A DNA stretch of 64,000 bases, from assembly GCA_032718475.1 (NCBI GenBank), contig JAUCBJ010008071.1, forward strand, positions 19,829-83,828, written 5' to 3'. The stretch is from Nemertoderma westbladi (lineage: Eukaryota; Xenacoelomorpha; Nemertodermatida; Nemertodermatidae). Under the pieces are notes generated by a model. That model was not told the DNA's origin. It ran no database searches and saw nothing but the letters and a program-made list of their open reading frames with translations. Positions 1 through 10,746 of the stretch are shown in pieces; the first letter of the stretch is position 1, and each line of letters starts with the position of its first letter. The translations under genes were made by a program, and so were the position numbers.

Positions 1-39
1 TTATTTGATAACTGTGAGGAGTGTCTCTGTTCCAGACAG

Positions 40-130
40 GGGGGGGGGGGTGGGGGGGGGGACTTTCGACGCTTTCAAAATGTATCCCTTTCCAGGGGAA
101 TAACAGCTGGTTAACAGTTGATGAACAGGA
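40..130. repeat. poly-G tract and fragment of a dispersed repeat
   Basis: A run of G interrupted once by T lies at about 40-61. The following bases (about 78-128: atgtatccctttccagggg, then aataacagctgg) resemble the reverse complement of a repeat also present near 42.3, 49.8 and 50.8 kb (GCGTCGAATTTCCCCTGGAG type). This is a short old copy of a dispersed element with no coding content. Confidence 0.5.
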
Positions 131-292
131 GACACCTCGAGTTTATAGAGGATTCAAGTTTGAATATATGTATTGAATTGTATACATTCTTGTGTCTTTG
201 GCTAGTTCTTATGATTTTCATGGAAAAAATTCAAATTTTCCTCCAATTATATTTTCGTGTGATTTAATTTCAGGAGATAAACGTGAGCTACA

Positions 293-392
293 GCACGTTC
301 TACCTAGACCATCTACCTAGCAAGTTAGATGGTCTCAATTAGACAGTCTATGTAGATGATCTCACTTGGTGTTAATAACAACTAGAACGTGC
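293..392. repeat. nested inverted repeat (hairpin)
   Basis: Two nested perfect stems are visible. The outer stem is GCACGTTCTA (293-302) with TAGAACGTGC (383-392). The inner stem is AGACCATCTA (306-315) with TAGATGGTCT (326-335), leaving a 10-base loop. A further partial copy of the stem words (AACGTTCTAC, GAGACCATC) follows at 401-423. It may be the end of a fold-back element; nothing coding is seen. Confidence 0.7.
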
Positions 393-654
393 TAGGGTGG
401 AACGTTCTACTTTGAGACCATCAATGTAAGCACGCTATTTGGCTATCAGACTAGGCTAGCGTGCTACTTACGTTGTCAGGGTTATATTCCTATTTAAGAA
501 TAATTCATATTTAATAAAACAATAAGATAACGTTTTAATTAATTGGCTAAAATATTTGTTAATTGTAGAGAATGTATTACTTCATCATTTTAATGCCTTC
601 TCTTACAATTATTTATAGGTGAACGCATTAATTGCTAAAATGATAATGACATTT

Positions 655-1919
655 GACAGTGTGGGGCGAGCCACGAAGTTGGCGGAGCCTTAGCGAATTG
701 ACACTGTTAGGGGGTGGGTCAATTTATGCAAATAGTTGTCGTCGTCGTCGTCGTCGTCGTTGTCGTCGTCGTCGTTGTCGTCGTCGTTACGATTTTGACA
801 TGCTAATAACTTTGTCGGATTTAAAGCTGCCAAGTTGAAAATTTGTAGGTATCAATATGAGCAAAAGTTGAGATTTTTGAGAGACTTTCAGACACCATCA
901 GTGCAATGGTCTCCCGCTAGAGGGCCACATGTCTAAACATTAAATGGCCACCCATTTCTTTGCTTTTAATCCGTTTAAGCTGAAACTTGGGAAGTATGTA
1001 CTAGACCATTAGCTGTAATTTCAAAGGAGGCTAATCTGTCTGCAGTTCTCCAGTCTGCCGCTAGAGGGCGAAATGTCCCGAATGTGAAATTATTCTTCCA
1101 TTTAGTTGTTTATGATCTGATTACGCTGAAACTTGTCATATATGTACTAGATGACATCCTGAGTCTTTGTGTGGATTGTAATCGGTCCGAAGTTTTCCAG
1201 TCTCCCGCTAGAGGGCCACATGTCTAAACATTAAATGGCCACCCATTTCTTTGCTTTTAATCCGTTTAAGCTGAAACTTGGGAAGTTGTACTAGACCATT
1301 AGCTGTATATTTCAAAGGAGGCTAATCTGTCTGCAGTTCTCCAGTTTGCCGCTAGAGGGCGAAATGTCCAGAATGTGAAATTATTCTTCCATTTAGTTGT
1401 TTATGATCTGATTACGCTGAAACTTGTCATATATGTACTAGAAGACATCCTAAGTCTTTGTGTGGACAGTAATCGGTCCGGAGTTTTCGAGTCTGCCGCT
1501 AGAGGGCGAAATGTAGGAAAGTGATAACCTTCGCGAATTCCTTGATCTTAATCTATTTAAGCTGAATTTTGGAATATACAGTACCGGTATGTACTAGACC
1601 ACATGCCTCGTCTTTGTGAGGAAGGTGATCGATCCGTAGTTCTTTAATATGCCGCTAGAGGGCTAAATGTATGAAAGTGAAAACCTTCCAACATTTCGTT
1701 ATTTATGATCCGTCAATCGGAAACTTGGTAGATATGTAATAGACCATAGGCTGTGGCTTTGTAGGGAAACTAATCCTTCCTTCTTCAGTTACCCAGTCTC
1801 CCGCTAGAGGGTTAACGTTTTCCGGGAAAATCTTCTCCTATGTTTTTATAATCCTTTCGAGTTGATACTTAGCATTAACTCATTTCACGTGCTGCGCGAA
1901 GGCCCCACTTCGTGTATGT
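655..1919 (+). mobile_element. tandem-core non-autonomous element (HINE/pearl-like), copy 1
   Basis: The element starts near a GTGGGGC word (660), has a GTC-rich microsatellite (about 736-787), then about seven tandem monomers spaced 144-156 bp. Each has the word CCGCTAGAGGG, at 914, 1058, 1205, 1349, 1496, 1652 and 1801. The right end is GTGCTGCGCGAAGGCCCCAC followed by CTTCGTGTAT, which can form a short stem (CGAAG/CTTCG). A microsatellite plus tandem ~150-bp core plus 3' hairpin is the layout described for pearl and Helentron-associated elements in invertebrates; that class assignment is inference. No ORF of interest is present. Confidence 0.65.
736..787. repeat. GTC/TCG trinucleotide microsatellite
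   Basis: About 16 imperfect GTC units, interrupted by TGTCG variants, lie at the 5' side of the tandem-core element. A 61-residue arginine-rich reading frame crosses it but is only the translated microsatellite. Confidence 0.85.
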
Positions 1920-3223
1920 ATATATATCGGGTTAACTCCTCCGAAACTATAGCTCGTCCGTCAAAGGAAAGTTATATCAATCGACGCATCTCAACCCCAG
2001 GAAGTGAAAAAAAGTTTCGAAAAAAAATATTCAAGTGTCTTTTTTTTATTTCGAAAAATGTCCCCATAAAACGATAATTGCTATAGACTCAATTATAGAA
2101 ACACCAGCTGCTGGTGCTCATGGGGGCCTAATAATGGGACTACTATTGATTGAATGGATAGGCCTACACTGCAGAGAAGTATATTACTTGCCAAATTATA
2201 TTACTTTCTCACTCTATTCCGCAAAAGTAATTAATGTATTACCCCGCCAGCTGAATAGCTCTTCACAGTGAATCCTATGGGAATATCTATATGGTTACTC
2301 ACTGCTATGTTAGGTGGGGGGTCAGCTGATTGAATTTTAAGCGCTGGTCCGTTCAAATGTTTTATAGGTTAATAATAATGACATGTAGCAGCTGGTATTA
2401 CTTTCTCTCAGACTGTAAGTTGGGACACAACTACACTACGTTTGTCTATGGACGGTCTTCTTATAGCCAGCTTGCTAGCTTTTCTAGTTCTTTCAGTATT
2501 ATGGCACCGAATTCTACTGTAACGCTGAGGAATTAAGATCTGTACCGGTACCACACCGCGGACAGGACTGGTGTCACTCATTCTGTAGCTGCAGGCCTGC
2601 ACATATAGGCCCAGTATTTCACTTGCAGGCTCTTCTCGCAGGCATATTTCACTCACTCACTTATACTCTTTCGTGGAATTATTCCTACTCGCGCCAGCGT
2701 GAAGTACCTATAGCTACTTTATTTAAATAGAAATTATAATATAAAATATAAAATATATACAAAAAATATAAAATGTAAAATAAATAAATTATAAACAATT
2801 TTTACTGAAATAAATATCAATAATATATAGGCCTACACCATGTCCAGGAGTGTAGAGTATTTGCTTAGGTACTTAGTCCCCCCAATTGGCAATTATAAGT
2901 ATTTGGCGTATCACGTTTTACTAATAAATTTATTGCATCATTCAAGATAATTAATAAGAAATTCAGTTTCTTTCACCTAAACAAGCGTAGCTATTAATCC
3001 TCGTTTACAATTCAAAAACTAGAACTAGTTGGCAATCTCCGTTAATGACAGAGTTGAAGTCATACAGGTTTTTATAGAACAAATATTTGTTGTGAGTGCG
3101 GATAAATTGTTCTTGGATAGGTGGTTGCAGATATTGATGAGTCAATCATTAACTAATACTACTCAACTACCGGTACTTATATTATATTAACTATTATACT
3201 CAATGTATCAAATCGTAGATAAG
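1920..3223. other. non-coding stretch
   Basis: AT-rich DNA with no exon I can support. About 2080-2170 contains words (GGTGCTCATGGGGGCC, CAATAATGGG) that resemble the dispersed repeat at 49.9 kb. Short ORFs here have no recognisable motif. It lies downstream of the 3' end of the SH3 gene on the minus strand. Confidence 0.5.
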
Positions 3224-3475
3224 TCAGCGGTTTTCACACTCGTTACAACTCAATACATCGACGTGGTTTAAAGGAAACCTCCCATTGTTTTCGGGGTTGC
3301 CATGACAGTATCCAAACGCCCAATCATTATCTATTATTTCAACAATAACAATGTCGTCACCGGAAGAAAATGTTAATTCATCAATATCGCCAATAAATTC
3401 AAACTTAGCAACGGCTCTCCCTATCGCTTTGATCGCTTCATATTCATTAGATTTTAAATTTGTTTTCTGCGTTTC
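3224..3475 (-). CDS. SH3-domain exon C (terminal) of a two-SH3 adaptor gene
   Basis: The minus-strand frame opens directly after an acceptor (TTTTCGCAG, AG at 3477-3476) and runs 84 codons to TGA at 3226-3224. It encodes one SH3 domain: AVAKFEF (the ALYDY position), DELTFSSGDDI (the ELSF.GD stretch), NDWAFGYC (the W of the peptide groove), and GRFPLNHVDVL (the G.FP.NYV position). The exon starts in phase 0, matching the phase-0 donor of exon B (around 4600). About 18 residues precede the SH3 and about 8 follow, so the domain is C-terminal. SH3 domains bind proline-rich ligands, and tandem C-terminal SH3 domains are typical of cytoskeletal or endocytic adaptors; the exact family (SH3D19-, SORBS- or STAC-like) is not resolved. 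The plus-strand ORF at 3351-3548 is a shadow of this exon. Confidence 0.72.
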   Translation of the reverse strand, partial: ETQKTNLKSNEYEAIKAIGRAVAKFEFIGDIDELTFSSGDDIVIVEIIDNDWAFGYCHGNPENNGRFPLNHVDVLSCNECENR

Positions 3476-3518
3476 CTGCGAAAATAATACGATAAATAAA
3501 TTAGTAAAGATGTCAATA

Positions 3519-3550
<32 letters not shown>

Positions 3551-4599
3551 GGGTGAGAATGATAGTATAATAACATAGTTGATACAATGGATTTCAAATT
3601 GCACTATTACACCCTATCACCAAATCTGATTTATACAATGAGGTACAGTGATACGGATGTAAGGGGGAAATTCAAAACAGTTGGTTGTTTATGTTGTAGG
3701 CCTACTGGTCAGCTATTGTAGGCCTGTACGACTGCGCTGTACTACCAGGCTACGGCTCAGTGTCGGCGTTGTCCAACCGAATGGAGGCATCAGACACTGG
3801 ACAATGAACCGGCCGTTTAGAGGCTGACCTACAACCTCGAAAGTCAATACTCGAAGATGTCAATACTAATATTTATACTAATTTACTAATAGTTATTTGC
3901 TTACTTTTCGCAAAACCAGTGGAGACAGGAGGAGGAGGGGGGGGGGGGGGACTTGACGCATATCCTATCTCGTATAATATCTTGTATCAATACAGTCTTG
4001 TTATTGTGGAACGATATTCTAACCAAAACAATAATCTAACCCCCGCACCACGAAAACAAATTAACTTGTAAGGCATTATGAAAATTAAACAACTTTTCAC
4101 GAACTCACAATGTTGTGAACTATTCAATGATTAATGAGTCACAGAGTAGCTTCATCGGAAAAACTGACTAGTGCGAAGTATACCAGACTTTCTGCTGTCA
4201 TATCTCACTTTGCAGTTTACCATCATGTGTAGAATATCAAAGGTTACAGAAAACAATAACCAAAACTATTGTAACCAAAACAAAAAAGGAATTAGTATCC
4301 GTACCGCTACAGATTATGAGAATTAAATGGGCGCCTTAAAACCTTTAACGAGGATAAATTCATAACAATACAGATTCTTCATATGGAATTTTATATGAAA
4401 TTCCAATTAAATTTGAACGAAAAGTGAAAACCTGGTAATCTTCAATCGAGTGGAAAATTATTAATTCGCGAAATTAAGTTTGAATCGAGTAAATTTTGGC
4501 CGATATATATTAGATTGGAGTTAAAATGATTATCATTGTCATTGGTTATTCAGTCCATAATTTAAAAACCGAAATTGTTAGATTATTTACTATAGTTAC
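3476..4599. other. intron between SH3 exons C and B
   Basis: Contains a poly-T run (about 3522-3546), a poly-G tract (about 3934-3950) and a fragment resembling the dispersed repeat at 49.7 kb (GATATTCTAACCAAAACAAT at about 4012-4031). No other coding sequence is seen. Confidence 0.5.
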
Positions 4600-4818
4600 C
4601 ATAGTTACATCAACGAATGAAGTTGGGAATATTCCGACTGCATCACCAATACAGCCTCTAATCCAATCAGAATTGACATATTCTATAAAAGTTATGACGT
4701 CACCAGCATTAAATGAAAGATCGCCAGGAGTTTCAGAGTTGTAATCGAATGTCGCAGTTATTGTTGTAGAACATTGTTCCATTTCATTGGTAGCATCGTT
4801 CGGCGGGAAATTCAAATC
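4600..4818 (-). CDS. SH3-domain exon B of a two-SH3 adaptor gene
   Basis: A clear SH3 domain on the minus strand: ATFDYNSETPGDLSFNAGD, then SDWIRG and GIFPTSFVDV, covering the ALYDY, ELSF, W and FP.NYV signature positions. The exon follows acceptor CAATTTAG (4820-4819) and starts in phase 0 (GAT TTG AAT). Three in-frame phase-0 donors follow the domain (GAT|gtaact at 4609, ATG|gtaact at 4600, ATA|gtaaat at 4591), so the exact 3' edge is uncertain; I place it at 4600 so that the VDV of the domain is kept. Read without splicing the frame stops at 4546. Upstream it joins the phase-0 donor of exon A (5240). Confidence 0.75.
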
Positions 4819-5239
4819 CTAAATTGCATATAAACTTACAATAATATATTTGTACATAATAATATTGTATAATTGATAATTGTAATATATTCATAATATT
4901 ATAGTGTGAGTATGCAACATGGGAGGAATGTTGCGAGATGCTTTAATTGTAGGGAAATACATCCGTGATGTATCCAGTACTTCCTTTTATATTATATTAG
5001 CTGTGCTTTATACTGTACTTCATGTACTTGTATTTTTTTTATTACAATTCTTAATTGAACAATGTATGAAATGATATAAATAAACAGAAAGTTTAAATAA
5101 TAATAAGTTTGACTATTATGGGTACTACACTACATAAATGAAATTCAGCCAACGAAGTTAAGCCACGCCATGCCATGTTTTACTTCTAATTTATTAAATA
5201 AATTCTCAGAAATATTATTTTTATTTCACTGTTCCTCAC
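4819..5239. other. intron between exons B and A of the SH3 gene
   Basis: AT-rich and bounded by GTGAGG (donor, 5239 downwards) and TTTAG (acceptor, 4819). Nothing else is seen. Confidence 0.6.
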
Positions 5240-6977
5240 CTGAGAAAAGGAACCACACACTTCTGAGTGAGTTTCTTCCAAAGCATTAGTTGGTAATTGA
5301 CCTGACGTGTAATTATCATTGGTATATTCCGGTGTTCCAAGGTAGGTCCGATCAACCATACGGTCATTCGGGATATCTGCATCTTTGATTTCATTGCCGG
5401 ATTCAAGTAAATCTGTATAGCTTTCTGTTCCAATGTAGGCTGTTGGTCCTAAGAGATCATTCGGAGAGTCACTCTCCAGTCTGTCCTCGGGTACATGTTG
5501 CTCCAATATATCCCCAAAATCACCCAATAAACATTTGTCATTGCGGATTTGACAATCACTGTTTCCCCACCCACTATCACCAACATCAACTCTCTCATAT
5601 ACCTTGGGGGTAAGACGATCTGCGATATCATCAACACGTACTTCTGCATCATCTGAATTATCAATTAAGTCAAAGTTTCGAGTTTCGGTATTACTAATAA
5701 TATTATTAGTATGATTGAATTCTTTAGCAGCAACCATACCGCAGTTAGTTATATCAGCATTATCACGATTAACATTATCATTATCAGCGTTTTTAACTGC
5801 GTATTTGGCCTCACCGATAGTAGGTCTACTTGTGTAACTGTCGTCAGTAAATTCAGCTTCTTCAAAGGTATTCATATTTTCTTCCACATCTATGGGATTG
5901 AAATTGGAGATACCCGTAGAAAAATCGTTCAAATTGTCATTTATAAAATATGTTACATCATCATTAATTGAATATTTATCACTATTAACACCATCAATAT
6001 AGGAATTTATTTGTACAGAACTATCAGCACTTTTTTCAGATCTGGCATTAGTCGTATTTTCTTCATTTAAAATTACAGAAGATACATTATTTGTAAATGT
6101 TTTATCTTTGGGTAACCATTCAGTAGTATCTTTGTTAACATCATGGTAGCCATCTTGTTGTATTGAGGTAAAACCTTTTAGATTATCTACAATGTCTTTA
6201 ATAAGATCAATTTCATATTCTTTACAATCCATTGCACCAATACTGTTAGTAGACCTTTGTGTATGTTTGTCAGATAGATTAACTTGGGTTGGTAACTTTT
6301 CAAGATCGGAATCAATCATAGATATTCCATCACATTTAGCGTTTGTGTGTGACTCTTGTATAATTGAATGCGACAATATTTGCTGTTTCTGCGGTTTTGG
6401 AAGTATTTTAGGTTTATTTTGTTTTTTGTATTCAGGGCTGAGTTTGCAATCACTGGTGATTGGCTCCTTGTATTCAGCGACAGGTTTTCTCTCATATGTT
6501 ATTGGTTTATTATATTCTGTAGCAGGTTTAGCCTCGCAGCTGATTGATCTATTGTATTGCTCGAGTGCACCCTCGTTGCTGATTGGTTTAAAATATTCCA
6601 TAACAGGTGCGCCCTCAATGTCGTTATTGTACTCCGCAGAGAGCCCCTCGGAGCTGATTGGTTTACTAAATTCTGTGCTTAGTTTGTCCTCACTACTCAT
6701 TGGTTTCTTGTATTCCGTATTGGGTATGCTCTTATCACTTATTTGTGTATTGAATTCGTCAGTGAGTTTGGCATGATCATTGCTTTTAGGGTTATTATAT
6801 TTTTCATTGCACAATTTATGTTGATTCGAAATTGTTTCATGGTGGTAATCCGTATTATACTGGGTTTTACTAATTTGCTTCTGGGCCGCTGATCTTATTA
6901 TATGCGGTCTTGCGGTACAGTTGGAATCAGTCAAAGTGGACTCCGTTGTTGAAGGTAATGGAATATAGAATATCGAT
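5240..6977 (-). CDS. long low-complexity exon A of the two-SH3 adaptor gene
   Basis: A minus-strand frame of about 570 codons without stop, ending at a strong donor (TCT CAG|GTGAGG at 5240/5239) in phase 0, which fits exon B. No convincing initiator ATG is seen. The open frame extends upstream to a possible acceptor (CAATGTAG, 6978), so the 5' edge is approximate and this is probably an internal exon. The first third holds about seven copies of a ~14-residue unit of the type EYNKPISSEGKLS (about 6460-6740); the rest is acidic and rich in N, D, S and T, likely disordered. Asn/Asp-rich text without globular motifs gives no function by itself; linked to the SH3 exons it would be the N-terminal disordered part of an adaptor. 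Confidence 0.6.
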
Positions 6978-7072
6978 CTACATTGGTCAATACGTCCGCT
7001 TGTTTGTGGGTTTGTCTGTCCTTCTGTCTGTTTCTCTGCGGTTCCATTTCCTTGGCTATCAATAAATAGGTC

Positions 7073-7646
7073 AGCTAGAGGGCGAAATGTCCCGAATGTG
7101 AAATTATTCTTCCATTTAGTTGTTTATGATCTGATTACGCTGAAACTTGTCATATATGTACTAGAAGACATCCTAAGTCTTTGTGTGGACAGTAATCGGT
7201 CCGGAGTTTTCGAGTCTGCCGCTAGAGGGCGAAATGTAGGAAAGTGATAACCTTTGCGAATTCCTTGATCTTAATCTATTTAAGCTGAATTTTGGAATAT
7301 ACAGTACCGGTATGTACTAGACCACATGCCTCGTCTTTGTGAGGAAGGTGATCGATCCGTAGTTCTTTAATATGCCGCTAGAGGGCTAAATGTATGAAAG
7401 TGAAAACCTTCCAACATTTCGTTATTTATGATCCGTCAATCGGAAACTTGGTAGATATGTAATAGACCATAGGATGTGGCTTTGTAGGGAAACTAATCCT
7501 TCCTTCTTCAGTTACCCAGTCTCCCGCTAGAGGGTTAACGTTTTCCGGGAAAATCTTCTCCTATGTTTTTATAATCCTTTCGAGTTGATACTTAGCATTA
7601 ACTCATTTCACGTGCTGCGCGAAGGCCCCACTTCGTGTATTCTGTG
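7073..7646 (+). mobile_element. tandem-core element, copy 2 (5'-truncated)
   Basis: Nearly identical to about 1350-1919. It starts within a monomer (AGCTAGAGGGCG) and keeps the motif words at 7219, 7375 and 7524, and the same terminal GTGCTGCGCGAAGGCCCCAC and CTTCGTGTAT. The monomer spacing (156, 149) is the same as in copy 1, so the two copies share a recent source. It lies just upstream of exon A of the SH3 gene, presumably in an intron. Confidence 0.8.
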
Positions 7647-7918
7647 TTCAGCATTACATATTGATATATATATTACTACTATACATACTATATAGATATT
7701 ATACACACTACATATTAAATTTCCTGGTTACTTGCAATATTTTTAATAGGATTTTGTTGAATTATACAATATTGTAGTAATTTATATATTAATTTGGTTA
7801 ACATTCAATACAGCTCCTACTTTAGGCTTAGTCAATTTATTATCTGATGATACAAACATGAATTAATTATTTCAAAGTGGTCTTAAGTCTTTCACCACGG
7901 GCACTCAGGGAAATGCCG

Positions 7919-8060
7919 GGGTCTGGGGCGATAACCCCCAAGAAAAGAAGCGGGGGTTTGGGGGCGGCAGCCCCCAATAAAAGAAGCGGGGGTTTGGGGG
8001 CGGTAGCCCCCAACAAAAGAAGCGGGGGTTTGGGGGCGGCAGCCCCCAATTAAAAGAAAT
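7919..8060. repeat. 36-bp minisatellite with internal hairpins
   Basis: Three full units and partial ends of AAGCGGGGGTTTGGGGGCGG followed by CAGCCCCCAATAAAAG. Each unit contains a GGGGGC/GCCCCC inverted pair, so each can fold into a GC hairpin. Because 36 is a multiple of 3 it gives a repetitive reading frame that is not a gene. Confidence 0.85.
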
Positions 8061-8224
8061 TAAAAGAATTAAATGAATTAAAAGAAAAACGAACAAAAGT
8101 TGACTATAAAAATGTTTCTTTTATAATTTTGAAAAACTTGTCTAGATACAACTCTTGTCCTGCAACCATCTTTAACTTTTGTTTATTGCTTTGATGCACC
8201 CAGATTAATTTTAACACTTTAACT

Positions 8225-8357
8225 GGGGGGGGGGGGGGGGGGGTGTCCGGGGGGAAGTGTCCGGGGGGGAAGTGTCCTACTTGGGCGGGGGGGAAGTGTC
8301 CGGGGGGGGGGGGAAGTGTCCGGGGGGGGGGGGAAGTGTCCGGGGGGGAAGTGTCCT
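8225..8357. repeat. G-rich minisatellite
   Basis: Poly-G followed by five to six units of GTCCGGGGGGGAAGT with variable G-run length. No coding value. Confidence 0.85.
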
Positions 8358-8509
8358 AGATCCACTGACAACTTATTTCCAGTGCGGTCCCCCCAGAACT
8401 TTACTCCCCAGAGGAAACTCCAGTACTCATTTAGCTACCACTTAAGGATGCAAGGCAGAGATGCGCCCTGGCTCTTTGTTCCTGCATTCGTGCTGAAACG
8501 AAAACTGCA

Positions 8510-8578
8510 CTGGCCCAAGTCAGGATCGAACCCACGACCTACAGGAGATGTGAATTCAATACGACCACTACACCAAGG
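8510..8578 (-). repeat. tRNA-like SINE head
   Basis: On the minus strand the words TTGGTGTAGTGGTCGTATTG (A-box-like) and GTGGGTTCGATCCTG (B-box-like) are spaced as in a tRNA gene, but the acceptor and anticodon stems do not pair. I read it as the tRNA-derived 5' part of a SINE rather than a working tRNA. Confidence 0.6.
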
Positions 8579-8968
8579 TGGAATATATTGTCATACACCA
8601 AGAGCCTATATTGTCATGTTACCATTAAAGAAAATTCGAGTGTTATGTATATTTAACTGTGGGTACTATCGGCGTATTAGTAGCGAGATTGGGCAATGTA
8701 ACAATATGAGTACTTCGTCCTGAACGTCGCTCATTGTGCGGGATCAGCCATCACCCTCGCTTAACCAGTAGGTTGTGGGACATAAGTCGTAATACATTTG
8801 TACACACTGGACACAAGAGTGAAGGAAAATGAAAACTGTAAGATCCGATGATTGTCGGAACATGTCAACTGATGAAATGTACTTCACCTGGGACCCTTTG
8901 GTACATTTAGTTGACAGGATTCCACATTCCTAAATGTAGTTGTCTTCCATACAGTCATTCGCATTTAC

Positions 8969-9170
8969 CTTAAAGAACTGCAGGGTGGAGCCATTTTCCA
9001 GTGCTCCATAGGTTATCTTATCGCTCTGGCTTCTAAGATCATCGACGTCTTTGATTGGCGGTGTAATAATCTCGACGGTGAGGAATGCCACAAGTTTGGC
9101 CGTGTAGGAACTCATTAGGATCAATGTAGAAAACCACCAGGCACCAGTGATAATCCGTCCTCCTACTGAC
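8969..9170 (-). CDS. ionotropic glutamate receptor exon (M3 and start of S2)
   Basis: A 202-nt exon bounded by acceptor CTATAG (before 9170) and donor AAG|GTAAAT (8969/8968). It encodes 67 residues: [21 protein letters not shown], then [21 protein letters not shown] and [14 protein letters not shown]. This matches the M3 helix and start of S2 of kainate/AMPA-type receptors, whose usual M3 signature is SYTANLAAF. Here it reads SYTAKLVAF, so the Asn and one Ala are replaced. These receptors are tetrameric glutamate-gated cation channels in the plasma membrane. The first base completes the AG of the upstream exon (AG|G = Arg), so the two exons splice in phase. The open frame runs past the donor to 8930, but that is intron. 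Confidence 0.88.
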
Positions 9171-9963
9171 CTATAGTACATTATTAGTTAGAGATCAGAG
9201 GAACCAATCAATATCATTCAGTTATATTTGAATCAATAGACAAGATACCGGGTACCTTATTAGTTACAATTATGCAGCAGGAATATTAGTGGAGTGACAA
9301 CATATATGTAGCCAATCAAATAGCGAATCAAGCAAATCAAATAAATTCTTGCAAAAATGTCATGAAAAATATATGATAAAAATGGATATAAAGACTAAAG
9401 TATTAGAGGCATATTTTCAATAAAGTAAGAGTTTTATGAAAAATGCAGTAATAGAGTTTATTATGCTTGAGCAAATCTGCAAATTTTTATTTTGTTTTTC
9501 ACCCCAAGGCATCATTGCATATGACTACTACTACTAGGATCGGCATGCTGCATTGCAGCTGCATTTTTAAGAATACTGTGCCGGCTTATCGACAAAATTG
9601 CACCGCCACAACTCCGTATCACCCATGACATTAGCTAGATCATCCGCATCTTCTAGGCCAGTGTCCTTTAAGATGCGTCTCAAGAAAGTCATGGGCTGTC
9701 CACCATGCTTATTCACTCCATGAGGCTGCCAAAGTACAAGATTATGCACTGGCTGGTCCTCACGGCGAAAGCAATGTCCTGCAAAGCTGAGGCGATTTGG
9801 TTCGAGTGTCAAGCTTGGGGGAACCAATGAGACACCTCCAATGTTAAATAGTGTCTGACTATATTGTCTGACTATATCTGACAATATAGTTGCATATGAC
9901 AATTAGTTTGGGATCATGGCACACGATACAGTATATACTAAAATATACCCGTAGCATTATTAC
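9171..9963. other. iGluR intron
   Basis: Bounded by donor AG|GTAATA (9963) and acceptor CTATAG (9171). It holds an RTE LINE fragment (separate entry) and otherwise AT-rich sequence. Confidence 0.7.
9524..9860 (-). mobile_element. RTE-type LINE 3' fragment
   Basis: The minus-strand frame encodes LSFAGHCFRR, LVLWQPHG and a GGQPMTFLRRILKDTGLED stretch, the C-terminal block of RTE-clade polyproteins (compare FSGHCWRS and LLLWQPTHG in the intact element at 17.7 kb). It ends in a short TAG repeat (9525-9536), the usual RTE tail. It is 5'-truncated and diverged from the intact copy, so it comes from a different RTE subfamily, inserted in the glutamate-receptor intron in the same direction as the gene. 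Confidence 0.75.
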
Positions 9964-10162
9964 CTTGGAAAGAAATCGCTACTTTGTTGGCACAACGCCC
10001 CAAAACCAAACCAAAAGCTGTTTTGCAGATTGAAATCGTTTATTTTTCCTTCAAAATCGTCACCATTTACCGGCAGCATGTTTTCAACTTCTTTATGCCA
10101 TTCTAGAAGACTGAGTTGACAAGCAATAAACTGGGCTGTTACAATAGCAAGCAGAGAAGCAC
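9964..10162 (-). CDS. ionotropic glutamate receptor exon (M1 end to pore loop)
   Basis: A 199-nt exon with acceptor CCATTCAG (before 10162) and donor AG|GTAATA (9964/9963). It encodes the second half of M1 (ASLLAIVTAQFIA), the linker (LLEWHKEVENML) and the pore helix NSFWFGFGALCQQSSDFFP. The last aligns with the NSFWFGVGALMQQGSELMP block of kainate/AMPA receptors, with Gln at the Q/R site. The usual Gly after QQ is Ser here. It joins 9170 in the correct phase. I did not find the exon encoding the first half of M1, the ligand-binding exons or the M4 exon in this window; they may lie among diverged sequence or outside it. Confidence 0.88.
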
Positions 10163-10746
10163 CTGAATGGAATAATAACTATATAAACTACTCTACGACT
10201 ACTACAATCTGACTGCTACATTGAAACTGCACATTGAGATGCTAGACAGTTTGTCACACTGTTTGTTTTTTGTTTGTTTTTTCTATCATTTATGTTTTTT
10301 TCATGTTTTTTATAATTTTTCATTAAAAAAATGGGCAAATATTATGAAATCAAGAAAACTAGTCGAAATATATTAAAGCTTATGAAATTACTAGTTTCAG
10401 TTAGTTAGATAGATAGATTTATTTATTTATACATTATGTAAAAACAATAACAAATACACCTTGTCCAACATAACATACTGTAGTTTGTATAATGGGAATC
10501 ATTATAATGTGATAAATTGCACTTGATCTTCACCTAACGACGATTTATTATGATTTATTATGGGGGTAGTGACTGTTTGCAATGGCGCCAGTCGAGGCCA
10601 AGTACTGTAAAATTATAATAATTTTAAGTAATTGATATTTAATTGATAATTGAATAATAATAAATAAATTTAATTAATTGTAAATAATTCACATTTTAGA
10701 TAACTTAAAATTCATTAATTAACTAACATAATTAACTAATTAACTA
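10163..10746. other. non-coding stretch (probable iGluR intron)
   Basis: AT-rich with T runs and TTAATTAA-like words; no exon seen. Confidence 0.5.

Noticed and set aside
6192-6776. 194-codon plus-strand ORF with LLYSV repeats
   Set aside because: Antisense shadow of the repeated EYNKPISSE segment of exon A, which has matching splice sites on the minus strand.
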